Shown piece after piece: positions 27,201 through 37,477 of a stretch of DNA of 64,000 bases (the first letter of the stretch is position 1; every line of letters begins with the position of its first letter). The stretch lies in NCBI RefSeq assembly GCF_000204195.1, contig NZ_AFBG01000003.1:156919-220918 (forward strand). Reading direction: 5' to 3'. Position numbers and translations under genes: made by a program. A model generated the notes under the pieces. The model did not search any database, was not told the DNA's origin, and saw nothing but the letters and a program-made list of their open reading frames with translations. This DNA comes from Acidovorax radicis N35 (GTDB lineage: Bacteria > Pseudomonadota > Gammaproteobacteria > Burkholderiales > Burkholderiaceae_C).

Positions 27201-30200
27201 TTGGATTTTGTGCCTACACCCCGTCCCCCCTGGTTCCAGATCGGCTCATTGCAGGCCCAGTGCGACAAAGGCACCTGGTCGCGCGGGGCAGAGCTGCACC
27301 GCCAGGGGGCCGTGCTGCGCATCGCCGTCAAGCCGGACGGCATGGATGGGTGGGCGCTGGAAGGCGAGGTGCTGGGCAGCCAGCCGGTGCCGTATGCCGT
27401 GCGGGTCCAGCTCACCATGTCTGACGCCGGCTTGGTCCAGTCGTGGTGGGGCGAGTGCAGCTGCCCTGTGGGCGCCGACTGCAAACACGCGGTGGCGCTG
27501 GCGCTCAAATCCGTGCACCTGGGGGGCGAGCCGCCGGCCACCGCCACCCAGGCCACGCAGGCCGCCGACGCGCTGAAAGCCCTGCAGCAGCGCAAGGAAG
27601 CGCTGGCCCGCACCGAGGCCGAGGCGCGGCTGGTGCGCTGGCTGCGCGAGTGGGACCGGGCGGCTGGCGCGTCGGCCACCACACCCTCCGATCCGCAGGC
27701 GGACCGGCCCGAGCAATACCTGTATCTGGTCTCCACCGTGGGGCTGCCCCGCGCCACCCTGCAGCAGATGCAGCTCGAAGCCGTGGTGTCCTACCCCAAG
27801 GTGACCGGTGGCTGGGCCAAGCCCAAGCCGGTGCGCACGCAGCCCGCGCCGGGGCAGGCGGTGTATGACCGCGCGAGCGACGCCGACCGCCAGGTGCTGC
27901 AGCTGCTGCGCGCCATGCCGCGCGGGCTGGGCTACTACTCGGCCTACAGCGCCGGGCCGGTGGCGGTGCTGGAGGGCTCGGTGGGCGTGCTGGCGCTGCA
28001 GCAGGCGGCCAGCACTGGCCGCCTGTTCGCGGATGCGGGTGGCTCCATGGTGGGCGCACCCCTGGCCTGGGGACCGCCGCTGCCCTTGACCTGGGCTTGG
28101 CAAGAGGGCCCGGCGTCGGCAGCGGCCGGTGGCGACACCACCTGGGCGCTGCGCCCCGGCCTGCCGGGCACATCGGCCACGCTGTGCAGCAACACCCCGC
28201 CCCTGTACCTGGACGCTGCCAACGGCCTGTGCGGCACGGTCGACATGCAGGGCCTGAGCGCGGCGCAACTGGCCATGCTGCTCAAGGCGCCCGCGCTGAG
28301 CACCGCGGCGCTGCAAAAGCACCAGGCCGACCTGGCCACCCGCCTGGGCGGCGTACTGCCGCTGCCGCCGGTGGGGGCGCCCCTGGCCCGGGTGCAGGGC
28401 GTGAAGCCCCTGGCGCGGCTGCATCTGGGGCCCACGCCGCCTGTAGATGTGCCTGGCCTCGGCCTCATCACCGCGCAATTGCAGTTTGACTACCAGGGCC
28501 ACAGGGGCTGGTGGGCGGGGCAGGACCTGGCCGTGATGGTCCCGGGGGCCGACGGCGTCCAGGTGCTGCTGCAGCGCGATGCACAGGCCGAGCTGTCGGC
28601 CATCGAACGCCTGCTTCACCTGGGCCTGCTGGGCACCGACGACGGCCTGTTCGGCATTCCCGGCGAGCAGCCGCAAACCGCCTGGATGCACTGGGCCGAC
28701 AACGGCTTCGCGGTGCTGCGCGACGCGGGCTTTGCCGTCACGGTGGATGCGGCGCTGAACGGCTGGATCACACATGCCGACACGCTGGATGTGGCGCTGC
28801 AGCCAGACGGTGCGGGCGGTGGCGAGGGCGATGAGGCCACGTCCCCCTGGTTTGCGCTGTCGCTGGGCATGGAGGTGGGCGGCGTGCGCCACAACATCCT
28901 GCCCTGGCTGCCCGACCTGATCGCCGCCGCGGCCGACCAGCCGCTGGATGCCGCCACCGGCCTGCCGCAGCTGCCGCCCTACGTCTACCTGCCATCGCTC
29001 CAGGGCCCGGGGTTCGTGCGCCTGCCGACCGACACCCTGCGCCCCTGGATGGCCGCGCTGCTGGACCTGGTGGGCGACCGGGTGCACGACTTCACCGCCG
29101 ACAGCCTGAAGCTGTCGCGCCAGGACGCCCTGCGCACCAGCGCCGCGCTGGGCCAGGGCGTGCCGTGGCAGGGCGCCCACGCGCTGCGCGCCGTGGTGGC
29201 CCAGCTGCAGGGCACCAGTGCCTTGCCCCAGGTGCCGCTGCCCGCCGGGGTGCGCGCCACCCTGCGGCCGTACCAGCAGCAGGGCCTGAACTGGCTGCAG
29301 TTCTTGCGCGCCCACGGCCTGGCCGGGGTGCTGGCCGACGACATGGGCCTGGGCAAGACGCTGCAGACCCTGGCCCACATCCAGGTCGAAAAAGACGCCG
29401 GGCGCCTGACCGACCCCGCGCTCGTCATTGCGCCCGTGAGCCTGATGGGCAACTGGCAGCGCGAGGCCGCACGCTTTTGCCCCGGCCTGCGCTGCCTGGT
29501 GCTGCATGGCGCGGGCCGCCATGCGGTGGCCGACGCGGTGGCCGAGCACGACCTGGTCATCGCCCCGTATTCGCTGCTGCAGCGCGACCGCGACCGCTGG
29601 CTGGCGCAGCCGTGGCACCTGGTGGTGCTGGACGAGGCGCAGAACATCAAGAACGCCAGCACCCAGGCGGCGCAGGTGGTGGGCGAGCTGCATGCGCGCC
29701 ACCGCCTGTGCCTGTCGGGCACGCCCATGGAAAACCACCTGGGCGAGATCTGGAGCCTGTTCCACTTTTTGATGCCGGGGTTTCTGGGCAGCCAGCAGCG
29801 CTTCAAGCAGGTGTTTCGCGCGCCGATTGAAAAGCAGGGTGACGGCGCGCGCATGGCGCAGTTGCGCGCGCGCATCACGCCGTTCATGCTGCGGCGGACC
29901 AAGGCGCTGGTGGCTGGCGAGCTGCCGCCCAAGGTCGAGACCGTGATGCCCGTGGAACTGGCCGGCGCGCAGGCCGACCTGTACGAGACCATCCGCCTGG
30001 GCATGGAGAAAACCGTGCGCGAAGCCCTGCACACCAAGGGGCTGGCCAAGTCGCAGATCACCGTGCTGGATGCATTGCTCAAGCTGCGCCAGGTGTGCTG
30101 CCACCCGCAGCTGCTGCCGCTCGAGGCCGCCCGGGCCGTCAACGCATCAGCCAAGCTGGAGCAGCTGATGGTGATGCTGCCCGAGATGCTGGCCGAGGGG

Positions 30201-30668
30201 CGGCGGGTGCTGCTGTTCTCTCAGTTCACCAGCATGCTCACGCTGATCGAGGCCGAGCTGAAAAAGCGCGGCCTGCCCTGGGTCAAGCTCACCGGGCAAA
30301 GCCAGAAGCGCGACGCGGTCATCGACCAGTTCACCAGCGGGCAGGTGCCGCTGTTTCTGATCAGCCTGAAGGCGGGCGGAGTGGGGCTGAACCTGCCGCA
30401 GGCCGACACCGTGATCCACTTCGACCCCTGGTGGAACCCCGCGGCCGAAGCCCAGGCCACCGACCGCGCCCACCGCATCGGCCAGACGCAGAGCGTGTGG
30501 GTGATCAAGCTCGTGGCGCAGGGCACCATCGAAGAGCGCATCCTGGCGCTGCAGGACAGGAAGGCGCAGCTGGCCGGCAGCCTGTACGGCGGCGCCGCCG
30601 CACGCACGGAGCCGCTGTTTACCGAGGGCGACCTGGCCGAGCTGCTGGCGCCGCTATCACTGTCATAG
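27201..30668 (+). CDS. SNF2-family DNA helicase with N-terminal SWIM zinc finger
   Basis: A protein of up to 1155 residues. The SWIM finger C86-x-C88...C94-x-H96 precedes a long, poorly conserved middle. The SNF2 ATPase core starts near residue 690 (LRPYQQQGLNWLQ), with Walker A MGLGKT (715-720) and DEAQ (811-814). The helicase C domain ends in FDPWWNPAAEAQATDRAHRIGQ. Such proteins remodel or translocate on nucleic acids, and the exact task here is unknown. No ATG is available: the frame opens with TTG at 27201 or GTG at 27210, directly behind repeat element E, and no clear Shine-Dalgarno is seen. The start is therefore uncertain. Confidence 0.88.
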   Translation: MDFVPTPRPPWFQIGSLQAQCDKGTWSRGAELHRQGAVLRIAVKPDGMDGWALEGEVLGSQPVPYAVRVQLTMSDAGLVQSWWGECSCPVGADCKHAVALALKSVHLGGEPPATATQATQAADALKALQQRKEALARTEAEARLVRWLREWDRAAGASATTPSDPQADRPEQYLYLVSTVGLPRATLQQMQLEAVVSYPKVTGGWAKPKPVRTQPAPGQAVYDRASDADRQVLQLLRAMPRGLGYYSAYSAGPVAVLEGSVGVLALQQAASTGRLFADAGGSMVGAPLAWGPPLPLTWAWQEGPASAAAGGDTTWALRPGLPGTSATLCSNTPPLYLDAANGLCGTVDMQGLSAAQLAMLLKAPALSTAALQKHQADLATRLGGVLPLPPVGAPLARVQGVKPLARLHLGPTPPVDVPGLGLITAQLQFDYQGHRGWWAGQDLAVMVPGADGVQVLLQRDAQAELSAIERLLHLGLLGTDDGLFGIPGEQPQTAWMHWADNGFAVLRDAGFAVTVDAALNGWITHADTLDVALQPDGAGGGEGDEATSPWFALSLGMEVGGVRHNILPWLPDLIAAAADQPLDAATGLPQLPPYVYLPSLQGPGFVRLPTDTLRPWMAALLDLVGDRVHDFTADSLKLSRQDALRTSAALGQGVPWQGAHALRAVVAQLQGTSALPQVPLPAGVRATLRPYQQQGLNWLQFLRAHGLAGVLADDMGLGKTLQTLAHIQVEKDAGRLTDPALVIAPVSLMGNWQREAARFCPGLRCLVLHGAGRHAVADAVAEHDLVIAPYSLLQRDRDRWLAQPWHLVVLDEAQNIKNASTQAAQVVGELHARHRLCLSGTPMENHLGEIWSLFHFLMPGFLGSQQRFKQVFRAPIEKQGDGARMAQLRARITPFMLRRTKALVAGELPPKVETVMPVELAGAQADLYETIRLGMEKTVREALHTKGLAKSQITVLDALLKLRQVCCHPQLLPLEAARAVNASAKLEQLMVMLPEMLAEGRRVLLFSQFTSMLTLIEAELKKRGLPWVKLTGQSQKRDAVIDQFTSGQVPLFLISLKAGGVGLNLPQADTVIHFDPWWNPAAEAQATDRAHRIGQTQSVWVIKLVAQGTIEERILALQDRKAQLAGSLYGGAAARTEPLFTEGDLAELLAPLSLS

Positions 30669-30710
30669 CTGCTCGCGCCGATTGGATAAGCGCCGGGTGC
30701 CGTTTTGGCA
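30661..30710. repeat. Dispersed palindromic element, copy F (diverged)
   Basis: TCATAGCTGCTCGCGC...ATAAGCGCCGGGTGCCGTTTT overlaps the stop codon of the SNF2 gene (30666-30668). Its arms are less complementary than in other copies. Confidence 0.5.
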
Positions 30711-30780
30711 CTGCACCGCCCGGCGGGCCGCATGAACACAGGCATGGGCACGTTGACAACAGTTTTCCCTGTGCGTGCCT

Positions 30781-30809
30781 TTGCAAATCAACACTTTGCA
30801 CGCTACAAT
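30781..30809 (+). promoter_or_regulatory. Sigma-70-like promoter of the rimP-nusA-infB operon
   Basis: TTGCAA (30781-30786), a 17-base spacer, and TACAAT (30804-30809). Transcription should start near 30816. It is the best promoter match in this spacer and lies about 220 bases ahead of rimP. Confidence 0.7.
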
Positions 30810-30818
30810 ACGACTCTC

Positions 30819-30864
30819 ACGACCAAACGGGCGGGTACCAACCGCCCGTTTTTTTTGGTCGAAC
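30819..30864 (+). terminator. Terminator-like leader hairpin just after the rimP promoter
   Basis: Perfect ten-base stem AAACGGGCGG / CCGCCCGTTT (30825-30834 and 30842-30851) with loop GTACCAA, continuing into eight T and flanked by CGACC / GGTCG, which can extend the stem. It starts within about ten bases of the expected transcription start, so most transcripts would be only ~40 nt unless the hairpin is read through. An attenuator for the nusA operon or a small stable RNA are both possible. Confidence 0.7.
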
Positions 30865-31032
30865 GCTTTTGGAGCTCGAAGCTGTCGGAGAGGGTCTCCG
30901 GGGGTTATCGGGTTTTTTGTTTTGGATTTGCGCAAAAAAATGGGTGCACGTGCAGTGTGCCGATGGGTGGGCAACGTGCCTGATCCCGGTTTGCGCAAGT
31001 TGTGTTGTTTTTTCCGGGATTGAACTGAACAC

Positions 31033-31629
31033 GTGGCATTGCAGCAAGTCGTTGAACAAATTGTGACGGGCCTGGGATATGACCTGGTGGAGATCGAGCG
31101 CTCTGCCGGCGGCCTGCTGCGCATCACCATCGATTTGCCCTGGGTTCAGCCGGCCGCCGATGCGCCGACACCCGTGCTGGACCAGTTTGTCACGGTGGAA
31201 GACTGCGAGAAGGTCACGCGCCAGCTGCAGTTTGCGCTGGAGGTGGACGGTGCCGAATACAAGCGCCTCGAAGTCTCGTCTCCCGGCATCGACCGTCCTT
31301 TGCGCCACGAACAGGACTTCGTGCGTTTTGAAGGCTCGATCATCGACGTCACCCTGAGGGCGCCCATTGGTGTGGCAGCAGCTGCAGGGCAGGTGAATGC
31401 CACCCGCAAGAAATTTCGCGGCACGCTGGAGCGGGCCGAGGCTGGAGGTTGGCAGATCGTCTGGAGTGACGAGCCGCCGGTCAAGCCAGGTCAAAGAGTC
31501 AGCAAGAAACGCGTGCCCGCCCCTTTGCAGGCGCTGGGCTTTACCTTGGATGAGGTTCGGGATGTGCGCCTGGCGCCCATCGTGGATTTCAAGGGGCGTG
31601 GAGGCAAGGCCGGGTCAGCACCCGTCTGA
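31033..31629 (+). CDS. rimP: Ribosome maturation factor RimP
   Basis: A 198-residue cytoplasmic protein needed for 30S subunit maturation. The N-terminal domain shows the family pattern GYDLVEIE...LRITID, followed by VTVEDCEKVTRQL and the hinge motif LEVSSPGIDRPL; the C-terminal SH3-like domain follows. The chain is longer than the E. coli protein because of loop insertions (for example 37-46). The start is GTG at 31033. It is first in the rimP-nusA-infB-rbfA-truB-typA cluster. Confidence 0.95.
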   Translation: MALQQVVEQIVTGLGYDLVEIERSAGGLLRITIDLPWVQPAADAPTPVLDQFVTVEDCEKVTRQLQFALEVDGAEYKRLEVSSPGIDRPLRHEQDFVRFEGSIIDVTLRAPIGVAAAAGQVNATRKKFRGTLERAEAGGWQIVWSDEPPVKPGQRVSKKRVPAPLQALGFTLDEVRDVRLAPIVDFKGRGGKAGSAPV

Positions 31630-31706
31630 GTCGCTGAATGAATTGGGGCGGAGGGTCGCTGCGTGCAGCCCCTGCCTTCGGGTGATTGAAACAGGAGAGT
31701 CGTCGC

Positions 31707-33191
31707 ATGAATCGCGAATTGTTGATGTTGGTTGAGGCCATTTCGCGCGAGAAGAACGTGGAGCGGGATGTGGTCTTGGGCGCCGTGGAGTCGGCCCTGG
31801 CCCAGGCTACCAAGAAGCTGTACCAGGGCGAGGTGGACATTCGCGTGTCCGTGGATCGCGACAGTGGCAACTATGAGACTTTCCGCCGCTGGCTGGTCGT
31901 GCCCGATGATGCGGGCCTGCAAAACCCTGAAGCCGAAGAACTGCTGATGGATGCGAAGGATCGCATTGCAGACATCGAAGTCGGTGAATACATCGAAGAA
32001 GGCGTCGAGTCGGTGCCCATCGGCCGCATTGGCGCCATGGCCGCCAAGCAGGTCATCCTGCAGAAGATCCGCGACGCCGAGCGCGAGATGCTGCTCAACG
32101 ACTTCATGTCGCGCGGCGAACGCATCTTCACCGGCACCGTCAAGCGCATGGACAAGGGCGACATCATTGTCGAGTCCGGCCGCGTGGAAGGCCGCCTGCG
32201 CCGTGGCGAGATGATCCCCAAGGAAAACCTGCGCAGTGGCGACCGTGTGCGCGCCATGATCATGGAAGTAGACCTGACGCTGCGCGGCGCGCCCATCATC
32301 CTGTCGCGCTCGGCCCCCGAGTTCATGATCGAGCTCTTCCGCCAGGAAGTGCCCGAGATTGAGCAAGGCCTGCTGGAGATCAAGTCCTGCGCCCGCGACT
32401 CCGGCTCGCGCGCCAAGATCGCCGTGCTCTCTCACGACAAGCGCGTGGACCCCATTGGCACGTGCGTCGGCGTGCGCGGCACCCGTGTGAATGCGGTGAC
32501 CAACGAGCTTGCCGGCGAACGCGTGGACATCGTGCTGTGGTCCGAAGACCCCGCCCAGTTCGTGATTGGTGCACTGGCTCCGGCCAACGTGTCCTCCATC
32601 GTGGTGGATGAAGAAAAGCACGCCATGGACGTGGTGGTGGATGAGGAGAACCTCGCCATCGCCATCGGCCGCGGCGGCCAGAACGTTCGCCTCGCTTCCG
32701 ACCTGACCGGCTGGAAGATCAACATCATGGACGCCGCTGAAAGCGCGCAGAAGCAGGCCAACGAGACCGACACGGCCCGCAAGCTGTTCATGGAAAAACT
32801 CGATGTGGACGAGGAAATCGCCGACATCCTGATCTCCGAAGGCTTCAACAGCCTCGAAGAAGTGGCCTATGTGCCGCTGCAGGAAATGCTGGAGATCGAA
32901 AGCTTCGACGAAGACACTGTCAACGAGTTGCGCGCCCGAGCCAAGGACGCGCTGCTCACGATGGAAATCGCCCGTGAGGAAAGCGTGGAAGAGGTCTCCC
33001 AGGACCTGCGCGACCTCGAAGGCCTCACCCCGGAGCTGATTGCAAAATTGGCCGAAGGCGGTGTGCATACACGTGACGACCTGGCCGATCTGGCCATTGA
33101 TGAACTGACCGACCTGACCGGACAGTCTGAAGAAGATGCCAAGGCCTTGATCATGAAGGCGCGCGAACATTGGTTCGCGGGGCAAGAGTAA
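31707..33191 (+). CDS. nusA: Transcription termination/antitermination factor NusA
   Basis: A 494-residue RNA polymerase-associated protein. In order: the N-terminal polymerase-binding domain ([18 protein letters not shown]), an S1 domain, two KH RNA-binding domains (including [12 protein letters not shown]), and two C-terminal acidic helix-hairpin-helix repeats. It regulates pausing, termination and antitermination, and in enterobacteria it regulates its own operon, which makes the leader hairpin at 30819-30864 notable. The ATG at 31707 has ACAGGAGAG upstream; a short in-frame extension to 31686 is unlikely. Confidence 0.97.
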   Translation: MNRELLMLVEAISREKNVERDVVLGAVESALAQATKKLYQGEVDIRVSVDRDSGNYETFRRWLVVPDDAGLQNPEAEELLMDAKDRIADIEVGEYIEEGVESVPIGRIGAMAAKQVILQKIRDAEREMLLNDFMSRGERIFTGTVKRMDKGDIIVESGRVEGRLRRGEMIPKENLRSGDRVRAMIMEVDLTLRGAPIILSRSAPEFMIELFRQEVPEIEQGLLEIKSCARDSGSRAKIAVLSHDKRVDPIGTCVGVRGTRVNAVTNELAGERVDIVLWSEDPAQFVIGALAPANVSSIVVDEEKHAMDVVVDEENLAIAIGRGGQNVRLASDLTGWKINIMDAAESAQKQANETDTARKLFMEKLDVDEEIADILISEGFNSLEEVAYVPLQEMLEIESFDEDTVNELRARAKDALLTMEIAREESVEEVSQDLRDLEGLTPELIAKLAEGGVHTRDDLADLAIDELTDLTGQSEEDAKALIMKAREHWFAGQE

Positions 33192-33215
33192 AGGTCAGGG
33201 AGGCACGAACCACAT

Positions 33216-36089
33216 ATGTCCAGTAATACTGTCGCCGAGTTTGCAACCGAACTCAAAAAATCATCTGAAACCCTGCTCGACCAGCTCAAGGCTGCGGGCG
33301 TGGGCAAGGCTGCCCCTTCCGATGCGTTGACCGAATCGGACAAACAAAAGCTGCTTGCTTACCTGCAGGCCAGCCATGGCACGGCCTCGGCCGATCGCAA
33401 GAAGATCACGCTGGTGAAGAAGTCCACCAGCGAGATCAAGCAGGCCGATGCCACTGGCAAGGCTCGCACGATCCAGGTGGAAGTGCGCAAGAAGCGCACG
33501 TTCATTCAGCGCGACGAAGGTGCCGAGGGCTCTGCGGAGTCCCATGCGTCCGCCGCCGTGGAAGAGGCTGCTGTTTCCAGCGAAGACCTGGAACTGTCTC
33601 GCCGCGAGGAGGAGGCCCGCCGCCAGGCTGAGCTGATCCGCCGCCAGGAAACAGAGCTGGCCGAAAAGCGCGCCGAACGCGAAGCCCGCGAAAAGCGCGA
33701 GCGCGAAGCCGAAGAGCGCGCCGCTGCCTACGCCGCCCAGGAAGCCGAAAAGAAGGCGCAAGCCTCTGCCGTGAAGCAGGAGGCTACCCGCGAGCAAGCA
33801 GCTGAAACGGCTGCGCGCACTGCCGCCCAGACCGAAGCCCGCGAGAAGGCAGCTGCTGAATCCAAGGCGCGCGCCGACGAGGAAACAGCGCGTGCCGCCG
33901 ATCTCGACGCCCGTCGCCGCAAGGCCGAGGCGGAGGCTGCCGCCATCCGCTCCATGATGGCCACGCCCAAGAAGGCGGTCATGGTGGCCAAGAAACCTGA
34001 GGAACCCAAGCCGGTGGCCAAGCCCGCTGCGGTGGGTGACGCCAAGAAGGGTACCTTGCACAAGCCTGCTGTAGGCACCGGTGTGGCGCGTGCAGGCGCT
34101 CCGGCCACGGCTGGCGCAGGTGCGGGTGCACCGGGTGCGGGCAAGGAAGTGAAGTCGGCCAAGCTGTCCTCCAGCTGGGCAGGCGATACTGCCAAGAAGA
34201 AGGAAATCAAGACCCGTGGCGACAGCAGCGGCGGTGTCGGGCGCAACAACTGGCGTGGTGGCCCCCGTGGCCGCCGTGGCGACAACCGCGATCATCGCGA
34301 CGACCACCAGCAGGCTGCTCCGGTGGAGGCGCGCATCATCGAAGTGCACGTTCCGGAAACCATCACGGTGGCGGAACTGGCGCACAAGATGTCGATCAAG
34401 GCCAACGAAGTCATCAAGGCCCTGATGAAGATGGGCCAGATGGTCACCATCAACCAGCCGCTGGATCAGGACACCGCCATGATCATGGTGGAAGAAATGG
34501 GCCACAAGGCCGTGGTGGCGGCGCTGGACGATCCAGAAGCCTTCACCGACGAAGATTCGGGCCAGAAGGATGTCGAGCTGTTGCCACGCGCACCCGTGGT
34601 CACCGTCATGGGCCACGTGGACCATGGCAAGACCTCGCTGCTCGACTACATCCGCCGTGCCAAGGTGGCTGCGGGCGAAGCCGGTGGCATTACGCAGCAC
34701 ATTGGCGCCTACCACGTGGAAACGCCACGCGGCATGGTGTCGTTCCTCGATACCCCTGGTCACGAGGCCTTCACGGCCATGCGTGCCCGCGGCGCGCAGG
34801 CCACCGACATCGTGATTCTGGTCGTGGCAGCGGACGATGGCGTCATGCCCCAGACGAAGGAAGCCATCAAGCACGCCAAGGCGGCGGGTGTTCCTATCGT
34901 GGTGGCCATCACCAAGGCTGACAAGCCCGACGCCAACTTTGAACGCGTCAAGCAAGAGCTGGTCGTGGAGCAGGTGGTGCCGGAAGAATACGGTGGCGAT
35001 TCGCCTTTTGTGCCCGTGTCTTCCAAGACCGGCATGGGCATCGACACGCTGCTGGAACAAGTGCTGCTGCAGGCCGAAGTGCTGGAACTCAAGGCACCGG
35101 TCGATTCGCTGGCCAAGGGCCTCGTGATCGAAGCCCAGCTCGACAAGGGCCGCGGCCCTGTAGCAACTGTGCTTGTGCAGGCCGGTACCCTCAAGGTGGG
35201 CGATATTGTGCTGGCCGGCCAGACCTATGGCCGCGTGCGCGCCATGCTGGACGAAAACGGCAAGGTTGCCAAGACGGCAGGCCCGTCGATCCCGGTGGAA
35301 ATCCAGGGTCTGACGGAAGTGCCCCAGGCAGGCGACGAATTCATGGTGCTCACGGACGAACGCCGTGCCCGTGAAATCGCTACCTACCGTGCAGGCAAGT
35401 TCCGCAACACCAAGCTGGCCAAGCAGCAGGCTGCGAAGCTCGAGAACATGTTCGCCGACATGACGGCAGGCGAAGTGAAGACACTGCCCATCATCGTCAA
35501 GGCCGACGTGCAGGGTTCGCAGGAAGCGCTGGCGCAGTCGCTGCTCAAGCTCTCGACCGACGAGGTCAAGGTGCAACTGGTGTACGCCGCCGTCGGCGCC
35601 ATCAGCGAGTCCGACATCAACCTGGCGATCGCCTCCAAGGCCATCGTGATCGGCTTCAACGTGCGGGCAGATGCCGGTGCGCGCAAGCTGGCCGAGGGCA
35701 ATGGCGTCGATCTGCACTACTACAGCATCATTTACGACGCTGTGGATGAGTTGCGGGTGGCAATGTCCGGCATGCTGGCCCCAGAGCAGCGCGAAGAGAT
35801 CATCGGTACGGCCGAGATTCGCACGGTGTTCGTGGCCACCAAGATCGGCACGATTGCTGGTTCGTACATCACCTCGGGCATGGTCCATCGCAACGCACGC
35901 TTCCGCTTGTTGCGCGACAACGTGGTGGTCTACACCGGCGAAGTCGATTCGATCAAGCGCCTCAAGGACGATGTCAAGGATGTCAAGGAAGGCTTCGAGT
36001 GCGGTATCAAGCTCAAGAACTACAACGACATCAAGGAAGGCGATCACCTCGAATTCTTTGACATCAAGGAAATCGCCCGGACGCTGTAA
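33216..36089 (+). CDS. infB: Translation initiation factor IF-2
   Basis: A 957-residue GTPase that brings fMet-tRNA to the ribosome. The N-terminal domain (1-~50) is followed by a long charged Lys/Glu/Ala linker (about 100-350) that includes a Gly/Arg-rich patch ([25 protein letters not shown]). The G domain begins at G466-HVDHGKT, with DTPGHEAF and TKAD after it, then domains II, III and IV. The ATG at 33216 lies 24 bases after the nusA stop and has GGGAGG upstream. No internal start for a shorter form is obvious. Confidence 0.97.
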   Translation: MSSNTVAEFATELKKSSETLLDQLKAAGVGKAAPSDALTESDKQKLLAYLQASHGTASADRKKITLVKKSTSEIKQADATGKARTIQVEVRKKRTFIQRDEGAEGSAESHASAAVEEAAVSSEDLELSRREEEARRQAELIRRQETELAEKRAEREAREKREREAEERAAAYAAQEAEKKAQASAVKQEATREQAAETAARTAAQTEAREKAAAESKARADEETARAADLDARRRKAEAEAAAIRSMMATPKKAVMVAKKPEEPKPVAKPAAVGDAKKGTLHKPAVGTGVARAGAPATAGAGAGAPGAGKEVKSAKLSSSWAGDTAKKKEIKTRGDSSGGVGRNNWRGGPRGRRGDNRDHRDDHQQAAPVEARIIEVHVPETITVAELAHKMSIKANEVIKALMKMGQMVTINQPLDQDTAMIMVEEMGHKAVVAALDDPEAFTDEDSGQKDVELLPRAPVVTVMGHVDHGKTSLLDYIRRAKVAAGEAGGITQHIGAYHVETPRGMVSFLDTPGHEAFTAMRARGAQATDIVILVVAADDGVMPQTKEAIKHAKAAGVPIVVAITKADKPDANFERVKQELVVEQVVPEEYGGDSPFVPVSSKTGMGIDTLLEQVLLQAEVLELKAPVDSLAKGLVIEAQLDKGRGPVATVLVQAGTLKVGDIVLAGQTYGRVRAMLDENGKVAKTAGPSIPVEIQGLTEVPQAGDEFMVLTDERRAREIATYRAGKFRNTKLAKQQAAKLENMFADMTAGEVKTLPIIVKADVQGSQEALAQSLLKLSTDEVKVQLVYAAVGAISESDINLAIASKAIVIGFNVRADAGARKLAEGNGVDLHYYSIIYDAVDELRVAMSGMLAPEQREEIIGTAEIRTVFVATKIGTIAGSYITSGMVHRNARFRLLRDNVVVYTGEVDSIKRLKDDVKDVKEGFECGIKLKNYNDIKEGDHLEFFDIKEIARTL

Positions 36090-36109
36090 AGCAACGGTAC
36101 GACGACGAC

Positions 36110-36481
36110 ATGGCTGCAAAGAAGTCCTCCACCCCCAACCGCGCCTTCAAGGTGGCCGATCAGATCCAGCGCGATCTGACGGAGCTGATCGCGCGCGAGT
36201 TGAAAGACCCGCGCGTGGGCATGGTGACGCTGCAGGGTGTGGAGGTGACTCCCGACTACGCCCATGCGAAAGTGTTCTTCAGCCTGTTGACGGGTGACCC
36301 TGTGGAAACGCAGGCGGCGCTCAATCAGGCTGCAGGTTTCCTGCGCAATGGGTTGTTCAAGCGCCTGCACATCCATACGGTGCCCACGCTGCACTTTGTG
36401 TTTGACCGCACTTCCGAGCGTGCGGCCGACATGAACGCCTTGATTGCCAAGGCTGTTTCGTCGCGCGCCAAAGAGGAGTAG
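36110..36481 (+). CDS. rbfA: Ribosome-binding factor A
   Basis: A 123-residue KH-like protein that assists 16S rRNA 5' end maturation. Recognisable segments are [28 protein letters not shown], the [13 protein letters not shown] strand, and the C-terminal [19 protein letters not shown]. It starts 20 bases after infB and stops 3 bases before truB, so it is transcribed with both. Confidence 0.96.
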   Translation: MAAKKSSTPNRAFKVADQIQRDLTELIARELKDPRVGMVTLQGVEVTPDYAHAKVFFSLLTGDPVETQAALNQAAGFLRNGLFKRLHIHTVPTLHFVFDRTSERAADMNALIAKAVSSRAKEE

Positions 36482-36484
36482 TCC

Positions 36485-37477
36485 ATGCACGCGCCTCGCA
36501 CCAGGGTGCAGCGGCGCCCTGTGCATGGGGTGTTGCTGCTCGACAAACCGCTCGGCCTTTCGAGCAATGATGCCTTGCAGAAGGCGAAATGGCTGCTGCG
36601 CGCCGAAAAGGCGGGCCATACAGGCACGCTTGATCCACTGGCGACCGGCGTGTTGCCGTTGTGTTTCGGCGCAGCCACCAAATTCAGCCAGTTGCAGCTC
36701 GATGCCGCCAAGACCTACGAGGCCGTTGCTTTGCTGGGCACCACCACCACCACCGGCGACGCCGAAGGCGATGTGGTGCAGCGCTGCGATGTGGACCCCG
36801 CACAGCTGACCCCTGAGCGTCTGGAGGCCGTGCAAAAGCAGTTCACCGGCCCCATCCGCCAGGTGCCGCCCATGCACAGCGCGCTCAAGAAAGATGGCAA
36901 GGCGCTGTACGAATACGCCCGGGCCGGTGTCACGGTGGAGCGTGAGGCGCGTGATGTTGTCATTCATGCATTAAAACTGACCCTGGCGCAAGCAGATGAA
37001 GCGCAGGTAGCTATTAAAATGATAGTGACCTGCAGCAAGGGCACCTACATCCGCACTTTGGGTGAAGACATTGGGGCTGCGCTGGGTTGCGGGGCACATC
37101 TGACCTTCCTGCGCCGCATCGATACCGGCGGTATCGGTGTGGAGCGCTGCGTCACGCTGGCCCAGCTTGAAGCCATGCCCGAGGCTGAGCGCCTTGCCTG
37201 CCTGGAAGCCCCCGAATCGTTGCTGGCACAACACGTGCGTGTCACGCTGGACAGCGACAATGCGGCGCGGTTCCTGTCGGGCGTGCGTCGCCGTGGGTCT
37301 TGGCCCGATGCAAGTGCAGTGGCCGTTTTTGGCGACACCCCTCCGGCCTTGCTGGGGGTAGGTCACATCGCTGGCGGGGAGCTGGTGCCCGACAGGCTCC
37401 TGAGTCCGCTGGAAATTCAACAAATTTTGGAAGGCACGCCGCACCTACAAGCCAGCGGCACATTGGAAAAACTATGA
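36485..37477 (+). CDS. truB: tRNA pseudouridine(55) synthase TruB
   Basis: A 330-residue enzyme that makes pseudouridine 55 in the T-arm of tRNAs. The catalytic Asp50 is in [18 protein letters not shown] and the conserved [15 protein letters not shown] motif are intact, and a C-terminal PUA-like part follows. Between residues about 161 and 180 the chain ([19 protein letters not shown]) is encoded by a copy of the dispersed palindromic repeat read in frame, with codons (TTA, ATA, ATT) unlike the rest. The start is ATG at 36485; the stop overlaps the typA start as ATGA. Confidence 0.95.
   Translation: MHAPRTRVQRRPVHGVLLLDKPLGLSSNDALQKAKWLLRAEKAGHTGTLDPLATGVLPLCFGAATKFSQLQLDAAKTYEAVALLGTTTTTGDAEGDVVQRCDVDPAQLTPERLEAVQKQFTGPIRQVPPMHSALKKDGKALYEYARAGVTVEREARDVVIHALKLTLAQADEAQVAIKMIVTCSKGTYIRTLGEDIGAALGCGAHLTFLRRIDTGGIGVERCVTLAQLEAMPEAERLACLEAPESLLAQHVRVTLDSDNAARFLSGVRRRGSWPDASAVAVFGDTPPALLGVGHIAGGELVPDRLLSPLEIQQILEGTPHLQASGTLEKL
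36968..37022. repeat. Dispersed palindromic element, copy G, inside truB
   Basis: Read on the minus strand it matches the family: ATAGCTACCTGCGCTTCAT...TTGCGCCAGGGTCAGTTTTAAT. It lies wholly inside truB and is translated in frame just before the CSKGTYIR motif. The stretch has low GC relative to its surroundings. Confidence 0.6.

Noticed and set aside
27246..30104. 952-codon open frame opposite the SNF2 helicase
   Set aside because: His/Arg/Gly-rich nonsense translation, explained by the codon bias of the real helicase gene on the plus strand.
30705..30983. 92-codon open frame in the rimP leader
   Set aside because: It spans the promoter and terminator hairpin and has no ribosome site or family resemblance.
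33261..36119. 952-codon antisense frame across infB
   Set aside because: Entirely within the IF-2 gene with no recognisable domain.
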